NCBI RefSeq assembly: GCF_002288925.2
Contig: NW_022098031.1
Location: forward strand, 4,665,994 to 4,729,993
Source of the DNA: Delphinapterus leucas
Taxonomy: Eukaryota; Chordata; Mammalia; Artiodactyla; Monodontidae
DNA length: 64,000 nucleotides
Direction: 5' to 3'
Part shown: one piece after another, positions 33,928 to 45,621 of the stretch
Numbering within the stretch: the stretch's first letter is position 1
Layout of the letters: each line of letters begins with the position of its first letter
Made by a program: the position numbers and the translations under genes
Notes under the pieces: generated by a model
The model's input: only the letters and a program-made list of their open reading frames with translations
Told to the model about the DNA's origin: nothing
Databases searched by the model: none

Positions 33928-34439
33928 ATCTAATGTTGTCCAATCGCCATTAGTATGCTCTTGGCCTCACCCTCCTGGCTCTTCTCTTCAAGGAAGAGGG
34001 AACAACTTCAACTGATTGATGAGATTTTTGATGGGGAAACTGGGCATGCAGAGCCCCACCCCTTTCTTACTCCTTCTCTTTGAAAGAATGTTTCCTGTTT
34101 GATGTGTGTGTTGTTCCTCTGTGCTCCCAGGCTTTACCTGGCCAGTGTTTCCTGTTGTGTATATCTGTTTTATCCTGTTTTATGTACCACTTGGCTGCAG
34201 ATAAAAGTCACACGTTTCTTTATCTGCTTTAGCAGTCCTAACAGAAATATTTTGGCCTCTACCAGACCCAGGCAAGAGAAAAGAGTGTTAGGTATGGGAC
34301 CCTCTTCAAATATACCAACATGTCCCTCTGAAATCATTATTTTTATTTTTTCTGTTTTAGAGATGAGTAAAATAAGATTCAACAGCTAAATTCCTTGCCC
34401 AAGACCACTTGAGCCATAAGAGATAACCTTGAGTTTTGC
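33928..34439. other. Unique sequence, nothing recognised
   Basis: A 96-codon open frame on the plus strand (34099-34389) and a reverse-strand one show no domain. Confidence 0.45.
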
Positions 34440-34665
34440 ACAGTCAAATATACAAATAATATACTTGAAAAAAGGTTACATATGTACTTAATAATGTGTC
34501 AGTATTGGTTCATTAATTATAACAAATTATCATACTAATATTAGATAGTAATAATAGGGGAAACTGGGTACAGGATATATGGGAATTCTCTCTACTATTG
34601 TCACAATTTTTTTGAGAATCTAAAACTGTTCGAAAAATAAAGTGTATTTAAAAAATATATTACAT
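34440..34665 (+). repeat. Old L1 3' end
   Basis: 'aataataggggaaactgggtacagg', 'gggaattctctctactattgtcac' and 'aatctaaaactgttcgaaaaataaag' follow an L1M-type 3' end in order. Confidence 0.65.
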
Positions 34666-34779
34666 ATGAAATGAATACATCATAAGAAAGGATACTGTTC
34701 CTGAATTTTTTTCAGGCAGCTAAATAAAAATAATAAAACTTCTGCTTTGAGTGTATCTGGATTGCCTCACTTCCAGGCC

Positions 34780-35015
34780 TGGCAGAGTTAAGAAGGCTCT
34801 AGAAGCAGACTTTGATTTGAATCACAGCTCTGTGACCTGCTGCCAGTTACTTAACCTCTCTGAGTCTCAGCTTCCTCACCTATAAAAGGGACCAATACCT
34901 GATTAATGAGATGGCTGAATGAGTTAAATAATATATTAGTGTCTATTAGAATAATAGTGCCTAAAATAATGAGCACCTAGAAGAGTGCTTGGCCTAGACT
35001 AAGTGCCCCATGCTC
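34780..35015 (+). repeat. MIR SINE
   Basis: 'cttaacctctctgagtctcagcttcctcacc' and 'gagcacctagaagagtgcttgg' are in forward MIR order. The tRNA-like 5' part is partly recognisable ('ctctagaagcagactttgatttg'). Confidence 0.78.
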
Positions 35016-35029
35016 TACCCACCCACCCC

Positions 35030-35130
35030 GTTCTGATTCAGTGTGCCTGGTGGGGAGCCAAGAGTCTGCTTTCTCAGTGCTCCCCGGGTGATTCTGATGG
35101 TGTGGGAAGCATTAGTGAAGGCCGACCTCA
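35030..35130 (-). repeat. MER5-like hAT fragment
   Basis: 'gattcagtgtgcctggtggggagccaagagtctgc' and 'gggtgattctgatggtgtggg' resemble part of MER5. Both ends are missing. Confidence 0.5.
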
Positions 35131-35166
35131 GTAAGCCTGAGGTCTGTACCGACCTCAGGCGTGGTA

Positions 35167-35468
35167 CAGTAAGTCCACTACATACGAACAAGTTCTGAGC
35201 ACGTTCATAAGTCCAACAAAGTTACCCTAGGTACCCAGCTAACACAATTGACTATACAATACTGCACTGTAATAAGTTTATAATACTTTTCACACAAACA
35301 ATACGTATGTAAAAAACAAACACAAAAAAGAAAACATTGTTAATCTTACAGTTCAGTACCTTGAAAAGTACAGTAGTGCAGCACAACAGCTGGCATCCAG
35401 GGGCTGGCATGCACGTTCGCATCTTTGAAAGTTCACAACTTGAAGGTTCATATGTACGGGACTTACTG
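35167..35468 (+). mobile_element. Tc1/mariner-type MITE with intact terminal repeats
   Basis: Left end CAGTAAGTCCACTACATACG and right end CATATGTACGGGACTTACTG are inverted repeats of at least 20 bp with few mismatches. The element is flanked by TA on both sides (35165-35166, 35469-35470), the Tc1/mariner target duplication. It is about 302 bp and has no transposase. The interior (TTATAATACTTTTCACACAA) is non-coding. It resembles Tigger-derived elements. Confidence 0.82.
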
Positions 35469-35510
35469 TACTTCACCTGACTTCCTGAACTATCAGAAAT
35501 AGCCTCACTG

Positions 35511-35644
35511 GGAATTCTCTGGCGGTCCAGTGGTTAGGACTCTGCACGTTCACTCTTAGGGCCCAGGTTCAATCCCTGGTCCAGGAAATAAGATCCTCCT
35601 GCAAGCAGCGCAGCATGGCCAAAAACAAAAAAAAACAAAAAAAC
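35511..35644 (+). mobile_element. CHR-related SINE, short form
   Basis: GGAATTCTCTGGCGGTCCAG head, then 'gcagcgcagcatggcc' and an A-rich tail. The duplication GCCTCACTG lies at 35502-35510 and 35645-35653. Confidence 0.92.
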
Positions 35645-35653
35645 GCCTCACTG

Positions 35654-36479
35654 CCTGGATTTCAAAGCTCACTCTCCCGTTGAGGCTTTTCTCCCAAGTT
35701 CCTTTGTGTGCTCCTGGTCTGGCACTGTTCCCTTTACAAAACAGGGTTGCTGGGCAGTCCTGAGCTCAAGGAAAGATCCCATCAACTCTGCTTACTTCTT
35801 TATTTACCTCTTTTTGTTCTCATTCAACTCTGATTCCTGAAGAATTCCAAAGAGTGAGGAATTCTTTCCAATGTGCTAGAATTACATTCTTGCCGCATAT
35901 ACTAATTTCACTATTATAACTATACAACCAGTAATTCCTAGCAAATGCACGGAGAGCTATGCCACCGCAGAAGAAAATAATAGATGTTCTAAACACACCA
36001 ATATTCTCCTGCCTTGAATTCTACCAACAACCTGTGGCTTCTCCTGGCTCTAAGGTGCTTAAGAGTATATCATTTCATTGAACCTTCCTCCACAATGACT
36101 GGGTACGGGTTATCTTTTTTCCGTGATTGCTTTCTTACCAAACGTTGAATATATCAGTCTTGGGAGAATAGATGGAGATATGAGGAGAGAAGCAAGAAGG
36201 CGTTAAAACAGGAAGAAATGTATGCTTCAAGGAAAGAAGATTCTTTTAGCTGCCTCTAAAAATATTTAAGCTTCATTTGGAGGGACAGTTTAAAAAAATC
36301 TTCTAGATTAGCATGGGTAAAAGTATATACAAAAGTAAGACACAAAACAGGAAATGCTAAGAAACCTCACAAAATTTCATTAGGTGATGGATGTAATTCG
36401 CTATGTATTGATGGCATATTGATGCATTTTCTCTTTAAAATAAGACTGATTATCACAAAATAGATAGCTAGGTAATACC
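35654..36479. other. Unique sequence, nothing recognised
   Basis: Non-coding DNA with no recognised repeat. Confidence 0.45.
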
Positions 36480-36639
36480 ATTATAAAGTGCCTTCTGTGA
36501 CACTGTGGGTCAAACCCTACTCTTTATGTACTTGTGACAGTACATAAAGCCTTTTGCATCCTTGCTGTCCTTGTCCTCCAACACCAGTGTCATTTGGGGG
36601 TTTTGTGGATGTCTATATAGCGTCCATTTCCCATTTTTC

Positions 36640-37125
36640 TTCTGGCAGAGTTCTAATTCTTTTAGGGAGTCACTCCCTCCCACATTCACGTGTGATGGAT
36701 AAGTCACCTCACCTGCTCTAGGAGTGGCAGGTGTCCCAGGCTTAGCCGATCAGAGCATTCCACTTTTCTAGCCTATGGGTTGGTTCAGTGATGGGTACTG
36801 ATTCATTCAGAGCCAGTGAGACTCAAATCTGGGACTTTTGTGAGAACCGTTGGGAGAAAGTCTCTGTCTCCTCAATATCAATCTAAGCCTGACAGTGACA
36901 GCGACCGCTACACAGAGAGGGTCAGCCTGATGCCAAATTCAGCAGAGGATAGCAGAGCTGACAGGTGATGAGAGAGATTCTAGATAGTTCTAAGGCCACA
37001 GATCCAATCAGATGAAGGCCCTGGTCTTTTTACTTATTAGGAAAAATAAATTCCCTTTCTACTTAAGCCCGTTTAAGTCGAGGGTTTTGTCACTTGCAAA
37101 CTGAAGAGTACTGACTAATATAGTG
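36640..37125 (+). repeat. Old interspersed repeat, unassigned
   Basis: 'aataaattccctttctacttaagcccg' and 'tttgtcacttgcaaactgaagagtac' near the end resemble the 3' end of a common old mammalian repeat. I recall the pattern but not the name. Start is uncertain. Confidence 0.45.
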
Positions 37126-37469
37126 CAGCGCACCCTCTCCGGCTCCACTCTTTGGCTGTTCTCTTCTCAGCGATGCTCACCCCACATGTGGACACACACC
37201 CCCACCAGGCACTGAGCACCCTCGTTTGGGCCTGTTGTATAGCAGGATATTATAGCACATGGTTTTAGCTACCACAATTTTTTAATTTCTTCAGCTATCC
37301 CTACCCCCTGAAAATGTCTCACGGATTGTCTTGCCTCATGCAGGTCCATACCAGTACTCTGGAACCTTTCTCTTATCTCTTCTTCAAGTCCCTAGACTCC
37401 CAAGCCTCCTGTCCCTTGGGCTGTCCTGAGAAAACAAAACATTCTCGATATATATATTTTTTGTTTATT
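37126..37469. other. Unique sequence, nothing recognised
   Basis: No recognised feature. An open frame starting at 37314 runs into the next SINE. Confidence 0.45.
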
Positions 37470-37667
37470 TTTTATTGCGGTACGCGGGCCTCTCACTGCT
37501 GTGGCCTCTCCCGTTGCGGAGCACAGGCTCCGGACACGCAGGCTCAGCGGCCATGGCTCACGGGCCCAGCCGCTCCACAGCATGTGGGATCTTCCTAGAC
37601 CGGGGCACGAACCCGTGTCCCCTGCATTGGCAGGCGGACTCTCAACCACTGTGCCACCAGGGAAGCC
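37470..37667 (-). mobile_element. CHR-type SINE, GC-rich 200-bp form
   Basis: ATTGCGGTACGCGGGCCTCTC at the tail side and ACCAGGGAAGCCC at the head end. Flanking AT-rich duplication is not clear. Confidence 0.92.
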
Positions 37668-37746
37668 CATATAGTTTTATTTTTCCTGATATATTTTTTA
37701 TCTTCTAATTTTATTTTGTTTTCTATTCTTTGATATCGTACTGCTC

Positions 37747-37770
37747 CTTTCTTTCTTTTCTTTCTTTCTG
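37747..37770. repeat. (TTTC)n simple repeat
   Basis: Runs of TTTC just before the L1 5' end. Confidence 0.8.
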
Positions 37771-37774
37771 TTTT

Positions 37775-38060
37775 TTTAACCACATCACAAAGCTTGCAGG
37801 ATCTTGGTTCCCGGGCCAGAGGTTGGGCTCGACTCCTGTGGTGGGAGCTCCAAGTCCAAACCATTGGATTAACAGAGAACCTCAGACCCCAGGGAATATC
37901 AGTTGGAGTGGGGCCTCCCAGAGGTCCTCATCTCAGCACCAGCACCCGGCTCTAGCCAACTGCCTGCAAACTCTAGTGCTGGACGTCTCAGGCCAAACAA
38001 CCAGTAAGACAGGAACACAGCACCACACATTAAAAAAAAACGTGAAATGACAGAAAGTAT
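37775..38060 (+). promoter_or_regulatory. L1 5' UTR remnant (inferred internal promoter region)
   Basis: This segment precedes the ORF1 start and matches the remembered 5' UTR text of cetartiodactyl L1. In intact L1s the 5' UTR carries the internal RNA polymerase II promoter. Only about 290 bp remain. Activity is not claimed. Confidence 0.5.
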
Positions 38061-38932
38061 ATGTTACGGATGAAAAAGCAAGGTAAAAACCGACAAGACC
38101 AAATAAATGAAGATGAAATAGGCAACCTACCTGAAAAAGAATTCAGAGTAATGCTAGTAAAGAGGATCCAAAATCTCAGAAACAGAATGGAGAAAATACA
38201 AGAAACATTTAACACGGATCTAGAAGAACTAAAGAGCAAACAAACAGTGATGAGCAACACAATTACTGAAATTAAAAATACTCTAAAAGCAATCAATAAC
38301 AAAATACCTGAGGCAGAAGGATGGATACGTGAGCTGGAAGATAAAATGGTGGAAATAACTGCCAGGGAGCAGAATAAAGAGAAAAGAATGAAAAGAATTG
38401 AGGACAGTCTCAGAGACCTCTGGGACAACATTAAAAACAAAAACATTTGAATTACGGGGGTCCCAGAAGAAGAAGAGTAAAAGAAAGGTCTGAGAAAATA
38501 TTTGAGGAGATTATAGTCGAAAACTTCCCTAACATGGGAAAGGAAATAGTCAGTCAAGTCCAGGAAGCACAGAGAGTGCATACAGGAAAAACCCAAAGAG
38601 AAACACGCCGAGACACATATTAATCAAACTGTCAAAACTTAAGTACAAAGAAAAAATATTAAAAGCAGCAAGGGAAAATAACAAATAACATACAAGGGAA
38701 TACCCATAAGGTTAACAGCTGATCTTTCAGCAGAAACTCTGCAAGCCAGAAGGGAGTGGCAGGACATATTTAAAGTGATGAAAGGGGAAAACCTACAACC
38801 AAGATTCCTCTACCCAGCAAGGATCTCATTCAGATTCAACGGGAAATCAAAACCTTTACAGACAAGCAAAAGCTAAGAGAATTCAGCACCACCAAACCAG
38901 CTTTACAACAAATGATAAAGGAACTTCTCTAG
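38061..38932 (+). pseudogene. L1 ORF1 protein, broken
   Basis: ORF1 encodes the L1 RNA-binding protein that packages L1 RNA during retrotransposition. An open stretch of 129 codons begins at ATG 38061 and ends at TGA 38448-38450. Its translation is Lys/Glu-rich with heptad-like spacing from about residue 35 to 125, in keeping with the family's trimerising coiled coil. After this stop the C-terminal part continues in other frames to about 38932. It is recognisable as the RRM and C-terminal domain: a region around 38640-38660 encodes the KLSK...KILKAA stretch, then 'TADLSAETLQARREW' and a terminal 'LREFSTTKPALQQM' before TAG 38930-38932. Frameshifts and stops make it a pseudogene. It lies directly upstream of ORF2 remains, as in all L1s. 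Confidence 0.85.
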
Positions 38933-41622
38933 GTAGGAAACACAAGACAAGGAAAATACCTACAAAAACAAACCGAAAACAATTAAGAAAATGGTAATAG
39001 GAATATATATATATATCGATAATTACCTTAAATGTAAATGGATTAAATGCTCCAACCAAGAGACATAGACTGGCTGAATGGATACAAAAACAAGACCCAC
39101 ATATATGCTGTCTACAAGAAACCCACTTCAGACCTAGAGACACATACAGACTGAAAGTGAGGGGATGGAAAAGGATATTCCATGCAAATGGAAATCAAAA
39201 GAAAGCTGGAGTAGCAATTCTCATATCAGACAAAATAGACTTTAAAGTAGAGACTATTACAAGAGACAAGGACACTACATAATGATCAAGGGATTGATCC
39301 AAGAAGAAGATATAACAACTGTAAATATTTATGCACGCAACATAGGAGCACCTCAATACATAAGGCAAATGCTAACAGCCGTAAAAGGGGAAATCGACAG
39401 TAACACAATAATAGTAGGGGATTTTAAGACCCCACTATCACCAATGGACAGATCATCCAAAATGAAAATAACTAAAGAAACACAAGCTTTAAATGACACA
39501 TTAAGCAAGATGGACTTAATTGATATTTATAGGACATTTCATCCAAAAACAATAGAATACACTTTCTTCTCAAGTACTCATGGAACATTCTCCAGAATAG
39601 ATCATATCTTGGGTCACAAATCAACCCTTGGTAAATTTAAGAAAATTGAAACTGTATCAAGTACCTTTTCTGACCACAATGCTATAAGACTAGATATCAA
39701 TTACAGGAGAAAAACTGTAAAAAATACAAACACACGGAGGCTAAACAATGCACTACTAAATAGCCAGAGTTCACTGAAGAAATCAAAGAGGAAATCAAAA
39801 AATACCTAGAAACAAATGACAGAGAAAACACGATGTCCCAAAACCTATGGGATGCAGCAAAAGCAGTTCTAAGAGGGAAGTTTATAGCAATACAATCCTA
39901 CCTCAAGAAACAACAAACATCTCAAATAAACAACCTAACCTTACACCTAAAGCAATTAGAGAAAGAAGAACAAAAAAAACCCCTAAGTTAGCTGAAGGAA
40001 AGAAATCATAAAGATCAGATCAGAAATAAATGAAAAAGAAATGAAGGAAATAAGAGCAAAGATCAATAAAACTTAAAGCTCGTTCTTTGAGAAGATAAAC
40101 AAAATTTAAAAACCATTAACCAGACTCATCAAGAAAAAAAGGGAGAAGACTCAAATCAATAAAATTAGAAATGAAAAAGGAGAAGTAACAACTGACACTG
40201 CAGAAATACAAAGGATCTTGAGAGATTACTACAAGCAACAATATGCCACTAAAATGGACAACCTGGAAGAAATGGACAAATTCTTAGAAAAGCACAGCCT
40301 TCCGAGACTGAACCAGGAAGAAATAGAAAATATAAACAGACGAATCACAAGCACTGAAATTGGGACTGTGATTAAAAACCTTCCAACAAACAAAAGCCCA
40401 GGACCAAATGGCTCCACAGGCGAATTCCATCAAACATTTAGAGAAGAGCTAACACCTATCCTTCTCAAACTCTTCCAAAATGTAGCAGAGGGAGGAACAC
40501 TCCCAAACTCATTCTACGAGGCCAACATCACCCTGATACCAAAACCAGACAAAGATGTCATAAAAAAAGAAAACTACAGGCCAATATCTCTGATGAACAT
40601 AGATGCAAAAATCCTCAACTAAATACTAGCAAAAGGATTTTACACCATGATCAAGTGGGGTTTATCCCAGGAATGCAAGGATTCTTCAATATATGCAAAT
40701 CAATGAATGTGATACACTATATTTACAAATTGAACAATAAAAACCATCTGATCATCTCAATAGATTCAGAAAAATCTTTCGACAAAATTCAACACTCATT
40801 TATGATAAAAAGTCTCCAGAAAGTATGCATAGAGGGAACCTACCTCAACATAATAAGGGCCGTATATGACAAACCCACAGCCAACATCATTCTCAATGGT
40901 GAAAAACTGAAGCCATTCCCTCTAAGATCAGGAACAAGACAAGGTTGCCCACTCTCACCACTATTATTCAACATAATTTTGGAAGTTTTAGCCACAGCAA
41001 TCAGAGAAGAAAAAGAAAGAAAAGGAATCCAAACAGGAAAAGAAGAAGTAAAACTGTCACTGTTTGCAGATGACATACTATACATAGAGAATCCTAAAGT
41101 TGCTACCAGAAAACTACTAGAGCTAATTAATGAATTTGGTAGAGTAGCAGGATACAAAATTAATGCACAGAAATCTCTTGCATTCCTATACACTAATGAT
41201 GAAAAATCTGAAAGAAATTAAGGAAACATTCCCATTTACCATTGTAACAAAAAGAATAAAATACCTAGGAATAAACCTACCTAAGGAGACTAAAGACCTG
41301 TATGCAGAAAACTATAAGATACTGATGAAAGAAATTAAAGATGATACAAACAGATGGAGAGATATACCATGTTCTTGGATTGGAAGAATCAACATTGTGA
41401 AAATGACTATAGTACCCAAAGCAATCTACAGATTCAAGGCAATCCCTATCAAACTACCAATGGCATTTTTCACAGAACTAGAACAAAAAATTGCACAATT
41501 TGTATGGAAACACAAAAGACCCCGAATAGCCAAAGCAATCTTGAGAAAGAAAAATGGAGCTGGAGGAATAAGGCTCCTTGACTTCAGACTATACTACAGA
41601 GCTACAGTAATCAAGACAGTAT

Positions 41623-42000
41623 CGGGCTTCCCTGGTGGCAAAGTAGTTAAGAATCTGCCTGCCAATGCAGGGGATATGGGTTCGAGCCCTGGTCTGGGAA
41701 GATCCCACAAGCCACGGAGCAACTAAGCACATGTACCACAACTACTGAGGCTGTGCTCTAGAGCCCATGAGCCGTAACTACTGAGCCCGCATGCCACAAG
41801 TACAGAGCCCACGTGCCACAACTACTGAAGCCTGCGTGCCTAGAGCCCGTGCCCTGCAACAAGAGAAGCTGCCTCAATGAGAAGCCCACACACCACAATG
41901 AAGAGTAGCCCCCGCTTGCCAGAACTAGAGACAGCCCGTGCAGCAATGAAGACCCAACGCTGCCAAAAATAAATAGATAAATTTATATATATATAAAAAA
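41623..42000 (+). mobile_element. CHR-type SINE, long form, inside L1 ORF2
   Basis: Starts GGGCTTCCCTGGTGGCAAAG and ends in an AAATAAATAG-type tail. The 10-bp duplication AAGACAGTAT lies at 41613-41622 and 42001-42010. Four CTACTGA-type modules are present. It separates L1 codons that are otherwise contiguous. Confidence 0.95.
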
Positions 42001-42037
42001 AAGACAGTATGGTACTGGTACAAAAACAGAAATATAG

Positions 42038-42250
42038 GGCTTCCCTGGTGGCACAGTGGTTGAGAGTCCGCCTGCCAATGCAGGGGACACGGGTTCATGC
42101 CCCGGTCTGGGAAGATCCCACATGCCGCAGAGTGGCTGGGCCCGTGAGCCATGGCCGCTGAGCCTGCACATCCGGAGCCTGTGCTCTGCAACGGGAGAGG
42201 CCACAACAGTGAGAGGCCCGCGTACAGCAAAAAAAAAAAACAAAAAACAA
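42038..42250 (+). mobile_element. CHR-type SINE, GC-rich form, inside L1 ORF2
   Basis: Starts GGCTTCCCTGGTGGCACAG and ends in an A tail with C interruptions. The duplication AGAAATATAG lies at 42028-42037 and 42251-42260. It is only about 37 bp beyond the previous SINE, so both hit nearly the same L1 spot. Confidence 0.95.
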
Positions 42251-42901
42251 AGAAATATAGATCAATGGAACAGGATAGAAAGCCCAGAGATAAACCCACG
42301 TACATATGGTCACCTTATCTTTGATAAAGGAGGCAAGAGTATACAATGGAGAAAAGACAGCCTCTTCAATAAGTGGTGCTGAGAAAACTGGACAGCTACA
42401 TGTAAAAGAATGAAATTAGAACACTCCCTAACACCATACACAAAAATAAACTCAAAATGGATTAAAGAACTAAATGTAAGTCCAGACACTATCAAACTCT
42501 TAGAGGAAAACATGGGCAGAACACTCTATGACATAAATCACAGCAAGATCCTTTTTGACCCACCTCCTAGAGAAATGGAAATAAAAACAAAAATAAACAA
42601 ATGGGACCTAATGAAACTTAAAAGCTTTTGCACAGCAACGGAAACCATAAACAAGACAAAAAGACAACCCTCAGAATAGAAGAAAATATTTGCAAATGAA
42701 GCAACTGAGAAAGGATTAATCTCCAAAATTTACAAGCAGCTCATGCAGCTCAATATCAAAAAAACAAGCAACCCAATCCAAAAATGGGCAGAAGACCTAA
42801 ATAGACATTTCTCCAAAGAAGATATACAGATTGCCAACAAACACATGAAAGAATGCTCAACATCATTTATCATTAGAGAAATGCAAATCAAAACTACTAT
42901 G

Positions 42902-43114
42902 GGGCTTCCCTGGTGGCGCAGTGGTTGAGAGTCCGCCTGCCGATGCAGGAGACGTGGGTTCGTGCCCCGGTCCGGGAAGATTCCACATGCCACGGAGCGG
43001 CTAGGCCCGTGAACCATGGCTGCTGAGCCTGCGCGTCCGGAGCCTGTGCTCTGCAATGGGAGAGGCCACAACAGTGAGAGGCCCGCGTACCACAAAAAAA
43101 AAAAAAAAAAAAAA
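42902..43114 (+). mobile_element. CHR-type SINE, GC-rich form, inside L1 ORF2
   Basis: Starts GGGCTTCCCTGGTGGCGCAG and ends CCCGCGTACC plus a long A tail. The duplication is imperfect, AAACTACTAT and AAATTACTAT, at about 42891-42900 and 43115-43124. Confidence 0.94.
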
Positions 43115-43984
43115 AATTACTATGAAGTATTACCTCACACTGGTCAGAATGGCCATCATCAAAAAACCTACAAACAGTAATTGCAGGAGAGGGTGTGGAG
43201 ACGAGGGAACCCCCTTGCACTGTTGGTGGGAATGTAAATTGATAGAGCCGCTATGGAGAACAGTATGGAGGCTCCTTAAAAAACTGAAATAGAACTACCA
43301 TATGACCCAGCAATCCCACTACTGGCCATATACCCTGAGAAAACCATAATTCAAAAAGAGTCATGTACCACAATGTTCACTGCAGCTCTATTTCTAATAG
43401 CCAGGACATGGAAGCAACCTAAGTGTCCATCGACAGATGAATGGATAAAGAAGATGTGGCACATATATACAATGGAATATTACTCAGCCATGAAAAGAAA
43501 TGCAATTGAGTTATTTGTAGTGAGGTGGATGGACCTCGAGTCTGTCATACAGAGTGAAGTAAGTCAGAAAGAGAAATGTAAATACCATATGCTAACACAT
43601 ATATATGGAATGTAAAAAAAAAAAAAGTCGTGAAGAACCTAGGGGCAGGATGGGAATAAAGACGCAGACATACTAGAGAATGGACTTGAGGACACGGGGA
43701 GGGGGAAGTGTAAGCTGGGACAAAGCGAGAGAGTGGCATGGACATATATACACTACCAAATGTAAAACCGATAGCTAGTGGGAAGCAGCCACATAGCACA
43801 GGGAGATCAGCTCGTTGCTTTTTGACAACCTAGAGGGGTGGGATAGGGAGGGTGGGAGGGAGACGCAAGAGGGAAGAGATACGGGGATATATGTATATGT
43901 ATAGCTGATTCACTTTGTTATAAAGCAGAAACTAACACACCATTGTAAAGCAATTATACTCCAATAAAGATGTTAAAAAAATAC

Positions 43985-44619
43985 TTAAGTGACTAATCCC
44001 TTGCTAAAAGAGAACTAACTCAAAATTAAGCATAATGTTTTACTGATTTATTTTCAAAAAGCAAAAAACCTACAGAGGTATAATTTTTACCAAAATTACA
44101 TTATAAGTATATTTTCAGCACAAAATATTGTTTCAGGATCTAATGGGTTGAATTTATAAAATACAATTTATTTCATCTTAAATTTCAAATTAATGCTATG
44201 AAAGTAGAAACCTAAGGAACTTTTGTATGGTAGCATAACAGCTGTACGAAACTGATTTTAAATATTGATACTATGTAAGAAACCAGACAAGTCTATTTGA
44301 GCTGGAGGAATTAGGTGGGTGGGTACAAAGAGTACCAGTATTAAATAATACTACTGTTTGCTCAATTTGAAAATTAGAAATTTTTGTAAAACTGCTTGTC
44401 ACTGACATCCCTGCTTATAAGAATTAGTCATTTGTGCTTCAGCTCCTTCCTGATGCAACTTTGCACTCCATGTAAGGGATATCATGTCTCAGCAACTTTT
44501 AGTCCAAGACAATGAGTCCAAAAATGCCAGCTAAACTAAAAGCATATTTGCATATTAAGTTTCCCTGTATTCATGGAGCCAAGTAAAGTTAGCTAGAGTG
44601 TACTTTCTCAGACACAAAT
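43985..44619. other. Unique AT-rich sequence
   Basis: Nothing recognised. Confidence 0.45.
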
Positions 44620-45105
44620 ATGATGGTGACACACTGCTTAAAAATCTTTCAGGAAATTCCATCATCTGGCCCCAGCCCACACTTTATTCTTACTCCTGAT
44701 ATCCTCCTATGTGTATCTTATTTAGCTTCTCCTTTTATCCCAGCATAACATGTTTAATCATGCCGCTTTGCCATAATTCTACTACTCTTTTTGCCCTGAA
44801 TACTTTTCCCTTTCTCAACATGATAAGCTATTTTTCATTCTTCAATACATGGCTCAAATGTTAACGCCTATAAGAAGTCTTCTTGACCGCCCAGTTAATC
44901 AACTTCATCTTTTTCTTCCCAAAGCACAGTGTTTACATATGTCTCTCCCACTGGACCATGGGTCTTTCCCAGCAGACTGTGAGCTTCCTGAAAGCAATGG
45001 CAATGTCTTATTCATGTTTATATTCCTGTCCCTTTCACTGTTCATACATACTACTGCCTAGCACAAGATCTGGCATGACACATCTCTAATGGACGAGTGA
45101 ATGCT
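44620..45105 (+). repeat. L2 LINE 3' part
   Basis: 'atcatctggccccagcccac', 'tggctcaaatgttaacgcc', 'cagactgtgagcttcctgaaagc' and 'tagcacaagatctggcatgac' follow the L2 3' end order. Confidence 0.65.
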
Positions 45106-45402
45106 AAATCAATATGGTCTCTGTTGCTCCAAAGTGCAACTAAAGATGATGTTTGTGTAATTAGGCAAGAAGCAAAAAAAAAAAACCTGTAAAATTTAAG
45201 CAAAAAAACTATACATAATTTATACAATTTAAACCGAAAATTTTACTCAGAGAATAAAAATTGGAAAACTAAGTATTTATAGTGAATAGAGAAATGAAAT
45301 GTCAATCATTGGGAATTTGTATAGGACACAGTGCTTAGAGGTGGATGCAACATCCAAGTCCTGTTTTATATATGCTGAGTCTATGGAGAGAGAACTAAAT
45401 GA
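45106..45402. other. Unique AT-rich sequence
   Basis: Nothing recognised. An A run at 45174-45185. Confidence 0.4.
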
Positions 45403-45414
45403 CCAAAATAGCTC

Positions 45415-45621
45415 TTTTTTTTTTTTTTTTTCGGTACGCAGGCCTCCCAGCACTGCGGCCTCTCCTGTTGCGGAGCACAGGCTCCGGACGCGCAGGCCCA
45501 GCGGCCATGGCTCACGGGCCCAGCCGCTCTGCGGCATGTGGGATCTTCCCGGACCGGGGCACGAACCCGCGTCCCCCGCATCGGCAGGCGGACCCCCAAC
45601 CACTGCGCCACCAGGGAAGCC
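45415..45621 (-). mobile_element. CHR-type SINE, GC-rich form, well preserved
   Basis: Poly(T) then CGGTACGCAGGCCTCCC and the head end ACCAGGGAAGCCC. The 12-bp duplication CCAAAATAGCTC lies at 45403-45414 and 45622-45633. Several CpG sites are intact. Confidence 0.95.

Larger units (their letters stand above)
39019..43615 (+). pseudogene. L1 ORF2 protein (endonuclease and reverse transcriptase), broken
   Basis: ORF2 encodes the endonuclease and reverse transcriptase that nick target DNA and copy L1 RNA. Three parts are readable. Endonuclease remains (39019-39760) contain NVNGLNAPTKRHRLAEW, CCLQETHF and the SDHNAIRLDI motif. A stop separates the first 80 or so codons from the frame starting at 39282. 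The usual GDFN reads GDFK (Lys codon 39426-39428). Reverse transcriptase remains (40218-41221) hold [14 protein letters not shown] and the catalytic FADD (41063-41074), but are split by a stop at 40620-40622 and a frame change. The C-terminal part (41163-43615) passes through three SINEs and further stops. It includes the Cys-rich [18 protein letters not shown] at 43182-43235 and ends at TAA 43613-43615. Not functional. Confidence 0.92.
37775..43980 (+). mobile_element. Near full-length L1 LINE, degenerate
   Basis: The order is 5' UTR, ORF1, ORF2, 3' UTR and A tail. The 5' UTR contains 'cctcagaccccagggaatatc' and 'gtcctcatctcagcaccag'. The 3' end reads GTATAGCTGATTCACTTTGTT, 'ttataaagcagaaactaac' and ACTCCAATAAAGATG before the tail. 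Removing the three SINEs at 41623-42000, 42038-42250 and 42902-43114 leaves about 5.4 kb, shorter than an intact mammalian L1, so some internal or 5' sequence is lost. Both reading frames carry stops, so the element is not active. No target-site duplication was identified at its borders. Confidence 0.93.

Noticed and set aside
38030..38596. A 188-codon reverse-strand frame
   Set aside because: It is antisense to the L1 ORF1 remnant and has no independent support.
42038..42120. tRNA-like sequence with B-box text at SINE heads
   Set aside because: The tRNA similarity is inherited from the SINE's tRNA-Glu origin. There is no cloverleaf-forming tRNA gene.
41623..43114. Direct repeats resembling an array
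   Set aside because: The repeated units are dispersed SINEs with different target duplications, not a regularly spaced array such as CRISPR, which is not expected in a mammal.
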